Source of the DNA: Isoetes taiwanensis
Lineage: Eukaryota; Streptophyta; Lycopodiopsida; Isoetales; Isoetaceae
DNA: 64,000 bases
Reading direction: 5' to 3'
Assembly: GCA_021234155.1 (NCBI GenBank)
Contig: JAJEKV010000002.1
Span: 26,467,299-26,531,298 of the forward strand
The stretch's first letter is position 1; each line of letters starts with the position of its first letter. Both the position numbers and the translations under genes were made by a program. Shown piece after piece: positions 59,317 through 64,000 of this stretch. The notes beneath the pieces are model-generated. The model was not told where the DNA came from. It saw only the letters and a list, made by a program, of their open reading frames with translations, and searched no databases.

Positions 59317-60480
59317 TTGCCATTCACAGTGCCCGATCCCCTGCTGCCTGACCAGTGTAATCTTCTGAACTCCTCTTGCCTCTCCTTACATTGAGGCGGG
59401 GTCAGATCCGTGTCTAATTAAGTACACCGATGTCCCCTTGGCGTGTGGCCTAGCGGCTTATCAAGCGTCTTAGGCGCTGGTCGAAACCTTGTGAGTTTAA
59501 CCTTAGTCGGGGTCTCATGCCTTGGCCTCAGGCCTAAATTGAGGATTTCACTAGCATCCAAGTCGCGCAATTGGAGCCTTGCCAATACCAGGGCATGGAG
59601 CTTAGCTGGAGATCTTCCCCCTGTTCTTTAGGCAAGCCGCGAACCACAATGTTGATCGGCGAGGCTGGCGGTCCTTCTCCTCGCGAAGGACCCGTCTAAT
59701 TCCACTGTGCAACCTGCGCACCGGTATTGGGCATAGTGATAGATATACGCCCCTGTGGTGGTACTTGTCTGTTTCATCACGCATGCGCCCAGAATCATAC
59801 ATCTCCGTTGGAACTTCGGCCATCCCCTCTTCTCCAAGGGCCGAAAGCTTTGGCGCTGCCTCTTGACTTTCAGGCTGTCTCTTTTCCAAGGTATCCAACC
59901 TCCCAGCATCCCGGACATTGTAGCCTCACAGTGCCTTGGCAGAGCCCGTTTAGGGCAACCAAGCGTATGCAACTGCGCCTTGCATGTCCCGAGCTCATTT
60001 TCGCGGCTGTACCACGTCCTCCCGACATTTGCCGTTGGAGCTACTCTGAGCGTTGGGTTGCACATCGTGAGTGGAAGTTTATGTTATCAATTCACTTCAA
60101 GCAGCGGCGATTGTCGCGTCTTATCTGCGCTCAAGTCAGCCAGCCAGCGGTCATCCGGTGGCCTGATCGTTCTTCAGCGTGGAATCGTTCTTTTCTTTGC
60201 ATGGCTGTTTCTTGAGAATAGCTGCTGGTTGGGTGTCCCTTTGCATCTCCACATCTGCCCGGCTTGTCACGGAATGGCATTCAGCTCTCTCGGGACATGT
60301 ATTGCCTGCAATACGTATGATGTACTCAGGGGAGGAGCCCTAAGCCATTCACGTGCTTACTTCTTTAGCACATGCAGATTCCCTCCATCGTTTATGCGGC
60401 CTACCACTTCGAGCACTCCGAGTGTAGATTAGAAATCTTGGCGGGGAAGTATATAGGGGATTCAAAGATTGAAAAAGAAT
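59317..60480 (-). pseudogene. LINE B N-terminal / ORF1-like region
   Basis: GC-rich region with two overlapping minus frames (60,065-59,628, 145 codons; 59,898-59,602, 98 codons) and a 225-codon plus ORF (59,755-60,432), the longest ORF in the window. The minus frame 59,898-59,602 opens with a charged stretch (MDTLEKRQPESQEAAPKLSA) that could be a short coiled coil, as in LINE ORF1 proteins. No RRM, zinc knuckle or other domain is recognisable. Assignment to LINE B comes from position: endonuclease sequence follows once the copia element is removed. Confidence 0.45.
59435..59560 (+). repeat. tRNA-like SINE candidate inside LINE B
   Basis: TGGCCTAGCGG at 59,446-59,456 is a perfect tRNA A box (TRGCNNAGYGG) in the GTGTGGCCTAGCGG context common at plant SINE starts. 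A B-box-like GAGTTTAACCTT follows at 59,493-59,504 with two or three mismatches. The acceptor and anticodon stems do not form, so it is not a functional tRNA. The 3' end was not defined. Confidence 0.45.
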
Positions 60481-60639
60481 CACAAAGAGTGCCAGCCCTT
60501 AGTGTGGTTGTATGGGGGGTTTAGAGTTCAACCTATGGGTAGAGCTCAATTTAGGTTGCTCATGGGAATTCTTTAGTGGGAAGGAGTTGGAGGCGGGTTG
60601 TTAGATCTTTTTGCTCGTGGCTTGGAGAAACAAGAGCTT

Positions 60640-61445
60640 GGCATCTTTGCATTGGAGTTTGGCATCTAAACGTGCCAGAAGCGGCCATCAAAGCGGACAT
60701 CTTTTGCATTGGAGTTTGGCATCTAAACCGGCGTACTTGAGAAACAGCATCAAAACCGGACATCTTTTGCATTGGAGTTTGGCATCTAAGCGGTACTTGA
60801 AAAAGTAATTTAGTTTTTGATTTACAGCATCAAAAACCGAACATCAAGCGGCATTGACATCTAAACCCGGCGTGCCGAGAAAAAAGTAATTTAGTTTTTG
60901 ATTCTGACATCAAAAACGGCATGGGGGCGTACTTGAAAAAAGCAATTTAGTTTTGATTCACGGTATCAAAACCGGCATACTTGAGAAAAAAGTAATTTAG
61001 TTTTTGATTTACAGCATCAAAAAGTAATTTAGTTTTTTATTTAGAGCATCAAAAACCTTGAGTGCGCTTTTTGATTTAGAGCATCCAAAAGTAATTTAGT
61101 TTTATTTAAGAGCATCAAAAGCCTTGATCTTTGTTTGACCAATTTAGTTTTATTTAGAGCATCAAAACCTTAAGTAGCGCTGTTTTGATCAAGGGGCTTA
61201 GCATCTAAACAGTACTTGAGGAAAAGTAATTTAGTTTTGATTTAGAGCATCAAAAAAGTAATTTAGTTTAGAATGTAGCCTATTTTTGACCAAAGGGGCT
61301 TTGTTGAAGCGAGAAGAGTGTGAGAGGCGTGAGGCTAGAGAGAGAGTGTGAGAAGCTGATGAAAGAGAGCTAGAGAGAGAGTGTGAGGGCAGTGAGGGCA
61401 CTAGAGAGAGGGTGTATGAGGGCGCTAGAGAGAGAGTGTATGGGT
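60640..61445 (-). repeat. Repeat-rich 5' leader of LINE B
   Basis: Three consecutive repeat types. First, a ~60 bp unit, CATCTTTTGCATTGGAGTTT plus GGCATCTAAA, at 60,641, 60,698 and 60,761. Second, about nine copies of GTAATTTAGTTTTTGATTT plus AGCATCAAAA between ~60,805 and 61,270. Third, four copies of CTAGAGAGAGAGTGTGAGGG at 61,335, 61,370, 61,401 and 61,425. It ends ~35 bp before the LINE B insertion edge, so it would be the 5' UTR in element sense. Tandem 5' repeats act as promoter units in some LINEs; here that is inference. Confidence 0.75.
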
Positions 61446-61480
61446 TCTTGGCAAAGATATTAGGGATATGAATACATGAG

Positions 61481-63685
61481 AATGATAAAAAATCAGAGAA
61501 GGGAGCATTTGGGTAAGAAATGAGATGCTATGATTGAAGAACTCATTGCAGACCTAAAGATTCTAGAACGTGTGTAGATCCAAAGAGAAACATGATTTGG
61601 GGGGCTTTCCGATTAGGATGTACTTTAAAGGGAAGGGCGAAACAAAGAGGTAAGACACTTTTAGTACAAGAAGCTAGATATGGGGGATATGGAAAGCGCT
61701 AATAGGTATAATACCTTGCAATTGTCTGTTGACGACATTCTTGGTGGCTTATAAAAGCTATTGAATGGGTGGGCCGCTGGTGCCCAGAGTCTGGTGCCCT
61801 GAAATGGTTAAATGGACAGGAACGTCTATAACAGAGATTCATACCTTGATGTTTAATGCAGCCCGGCGAGGAGGGTTTCCATTATTGTGGCAGGTGAATA
61901 GATGATACCATTACAAAAAGGAGGAGCAGAGATGAACCCCAACAACTACCGAATGGTAATGCTTACTAGTCCTTTTTCTAAGTTGTTCGCCACCATTTTA
62001 GAGGATAAAGTAAGTGATTGGACCTAAGAGCACAATATCAGAGCTAAAGGGTAGACATGCTTTAGAAAAAAAAAGTCCACAAGTGATTACTTGTTGATAC
62101 TTAGATGCCTGGTTGATTCAGTAAAGGGCACTAAAAGACAAATGTTTGCTGCATTTCTTGATTTTACAAAAGCCTCTGGCATGGTCCAGAGGAGATCTTT
62201 ATGGCACTGATTAGAAGAACTGGAGGTACTTATCGATCTCCAAGAGGTAGTGAAGCTTTTATATAAGAAGGTATTGGTACAACTCATTCTCTCTATCTCA
62301 AATATGCCTGGACTTGGTGACAAGTAGAAGTACCAGAAGGCCCTCTCTCTCCCACATTATTTGGGTTGTTATAGAGAGTTGGACCACTCAGTATAGAGGC
62401 GATGGTAATACCTTGATTGATTTCATTATTCTGCTACTTTTATTGCCGATGGCATTGTAATGCTGTCAGCAACGGCATTTGGATGCTCTTGCTTCCTTTT
62501 GCGAGAGCGGTATGAAGGTAAATATGTCTAAGACGAAAGTGATAGTTTTTTATGCCAATAAGGTGGACCACTATTGTTTCTTGTACAAGGAGGAAAACGT
62601 TGACATTGTGGACAACTACAAAATACCTAGGTTTGGCCCTGGACAAGAGTACAATCAGACTCAAGCTACTGAGCGAAGGGTTAATAGGAGGCTGAAGGCT
62701 TTGTATGCAATGCAGCAGAAGTGCCATCAAACTGAAATCTGGAATTTTAATATGAGGAAAATGCTTCACATATTCCTAGTACAAATAGTGATGTTATATG
62801 GTTGCGAAGTCTAGGGGCCAAGTCAATGGAAGCTAGAAAAAGATAGAAAAGATGCAGAAAAAGTTCTTCCATGCAGAACTGGGACCAAGTTTCAAACACC
62901 ATATGATATGATGCTAGTGGAGTGTAGTATGCTACATTGCGGCTTGAAGCTCTATGTGGACTCCTTAAATATTTGTGCAAGATACAAGTTCAAGCAGAAC
63001 AAAATAGTGTGCCCCGCATGGCCTTTGCGAAAGGATGGTATACGAATATTGGGCTTTGGTGTACAAAATGGGGGGATGAATATTGCAGATCTGGACCACA
63101 ATAAGGAGAACATCAAGGGTTGGATGAGAAGGCAAGCCATGAATAAATTTAGAATACCACAGATGTTAAGAAAGAACATTACAAAAATGCCATGAATCCC
63201 AGCTGCAAGAAGTCTCATATCGAAAGACGAGAATATTGGTGAAGCTCAGCTGTATGATCAACAGAATAAGACTCACTTCAAACCACTTGGGGGCAAAGAT
63301 TATATGCTGGGCAAAAATGCCATACGAGCTTACATGCTGCGAGGTTTGTAAGGCAAGAGAAGTAAAAAATGAAGGACATGTTATTCTAATGTGTCCTGCA
63401 TACCAGTATATCCGAACGAAATTTGAGATACATGTAACTTCATTGGTGCATTTCTTTGAGCTCCTCTAGTCCATTTTTCTTGTAGAGGTTATAATAGATA
63501 AGGGACAACAACATTCTAAATCGCAAATCACTCAGAGACACTAATGACCTTGATTTTGAGGAAGAGAGCTCTAATATGTTTTCACTTGAAGACATATTGG
63601 ACGAACTAGCCTATGATGTTAAATGTACGTTGAGAACGTCTTCTGGATCTGATGATCTCACAAACGTGATAATAAAGATTTTATT
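61481..63685 (+). pseudogene. LINE A reverse transcriptase and C-terminal domain
   Basis: Blocks in order on the plus strand: MIKNQRREHLGKK and MIEELIADLK (linker, ~61,485-61,560); then NPNNYRMVMLTSPFSKLFAT (RT block, ~61,935-61,995). Next come KKKSTSDYLLILRCLVDS and FLDFTKASGMVQRRSLW (RT palm, first Asp, ~62,065-62,200), and FIADGIVMLSA, a damaged YADD box (~62,435-62,465). Then SGMKVNMSKTKVIVF (62,505-62,550) and VMLYGCEV (62,790). At 63,330-63,400 CEVCKAREVKNEGHVILMC gives the C-x2-C...H-x4-C zinc knuckle. Stops occur between blocks. The YADD change (AD-G for ADD) alone should kill polymerase activity. Confidence 0.8.
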
Positions 63686-63710
63686 TCCCTTCCCTCCTTC
63701 CCTCCCTCCC
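63686..63710 (+). repeat. TTCC-type 3' tail of LINE A
   Basis: TTCCCTTCCCTCCTTCCCTC and so on directly after AATAAAGATTTTA, ~210 bp past the zinc-knuckle frame. Same tail type as LINE B and LINE C. Confidence 0.65.
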
Positions 63711-64000
63711 GCTATCCTGTCTATCTAGCATAGATTATCCCGTTTCAATTGCCATAACCTCCCTTTGAGTTATAAGCAATGATGTTTCTATATCTATATT
63801 AGAGACTCAATTTCTTGAAGCATCTTAGCAAGGAAATCAATTTAGATTTCTTTTGCTTTTCTTGCCACCTGATCCTGCTTCCTTGTTACATTCGGAGTCA
63901 TGCACATATTACATTGTCCCATTTAGTTGTATACATGTTAGTAGTCGTAACATGTGCATGACTCCTAACATATCCATAACATGTTCCACTTGTTGTAGCA
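63711..64000. other. Right flank, nothing recognised
   Basis: AT-rich sequence. Two short near-inverted copies of a GACTCCTAACAT/ATGCACATGTTAC-type motif occur near 63,895-63,965 (CATGCACATATTACA and TAACATGTGCATGACT), possibly a small palindromic repeat. No gene. Confidence 0.35.

Larger units (their letters stand above)
50190..61480 (-). mobile_element. LINE B, inserted into LINE A and carrying a copia element
   Basis: Minus-strand non-LTR retrotransposon. From 61,480 downward: repeat-rich 5' leader (61.45-60.6 kb), N-terminal/ORF1-like region (60.5-59.3 and 53.8-53.6 kb, interrupted by copia), endonuclease (~53.6-52.9 kb), RT (~52.2-51.4 kb), C-terminal part (51.3-50.3 kb) and a TTCC-type tail (50,206-50,190). 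Without the copia insert its length is about 5.8 kb, consistent with a near full-length element. It is flanked by the near-identical AATG(C)ATAAAAAA, the presumed target duplication. The coding region is pervasively frameshifted. Confidence 0.75.
49685..63710 (+). mobile_element. LINE A, split in two by LINE B
   Basis: Plus-strand non-LTR retrotransposon. The endonuclease end lies at 49,690-50,189 and the linker, RT and C-terminal part at 61,481-63,685, ending in a TTCC-type tail. The gap (50,190-61,480) is a separate LINE on the opposite strand. Joining the two parts keeps the reading frame. AATGCATAAAAAA (50,177) and AATGATAAAAAA (61,481) look like the target-site duplication made by the LINE B insertion. 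LINE A appears 5'-truncated, since endonuclease sequence starts only at its last third. Confidence 0.75.

Noticed and set aside
59446-59520. Functional tRNA gene
   Set aside because: Perfect A box but no acceptor stem, no anticodon arm and a mutated B box; a SINE-type relic is more likely.
60560-60808. Small ORFs with internal peptide repeats on both strands (60,560-60,772 minus; 60,611-60,808 plus)
   Set aside because: The peptide repeats simply mirror the ~60 bp DNA tandem repeat and do not indicate a repeat protein.

Overview
The window looks like a transposon-dominated stretch of a large plant nuclear genome. I base this on plant-type Ty3/gypsy and Ty1/copia LTR retrotransposons, a Helitron, a pogo-like transposase, several RTE-like non-LTR retrotransposons (LINEs), tRNA-like SINE candidates, and one well-behaved GT-AG spliced gene. 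The LINE type would fit a fern, lycophyte or other large-genome land plant, but I cannot fix the taxon from sequence alone. I see no rRNA, intact tRNA, CRISPR array or bacterial-style operon.

Layout. About 0.26-11.0 kb is one old Ty3/gypsy element with a diverged LTR pair, broken RT and integrase, and a ~3.8 kb unexplained stretch between pol and the 3' LTR. About 11-20 kb is mostly unrecognised decayed DNA, with a LINE fragment (minus, ~14.1-14.5 kb) and a gag-like remnant (~19.6-20.5 kb). About 21.08-22 kb is a miniaturised copia element that goes from primer-binding site and gag start straight to RNase H, polypurine tract and 3' LTR. Directly after it, 22.2-25.6 kb (plus) holds the only convincing host gene: eleven exons (ten firm, the first tentative) with consistent phases encoding a ~550-residue coiled-coil protein that I cannot name. 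Downstream are a LINE C-terminal fragment (26.2-27.1 kb, minus), a decayed pogo-like transposase (29.9-31.3 kb, minus) and a decayed Helitron Rep/helicase (33.9-39 kb, minus) with two ~220 bp tandem repeats beside it. A 5'-truncated LINE (40.7-42.3 kb, minus) and a long unassigned stretch (42.3-49.7 kb, with a paired hairpin repeat at 48.8 kb) follow.

The best structure is a three-level nest from ~49.7 to 63.7 kb. LINE A (plus) is split between its endonuclease and RT halves by LINE B (minus, 50.19-61.48 kb). LINE B is in turn split by a copia element (minus, 53,827-59,311). The copia insertion has TG...CA LTRs and an exact 5-bp target duplication (TCATC). The LINE B insertion has a near-perfect 12-13 bp duplication, and removing it lets the LINE A reading frame run on. 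Three LINE copies end in a TTCC-type microsatellite instead of poly(A). Nearly every transposon protein here has stops and frameshifts, so the window reads as a record of successive insertions and not as an active accessory system.
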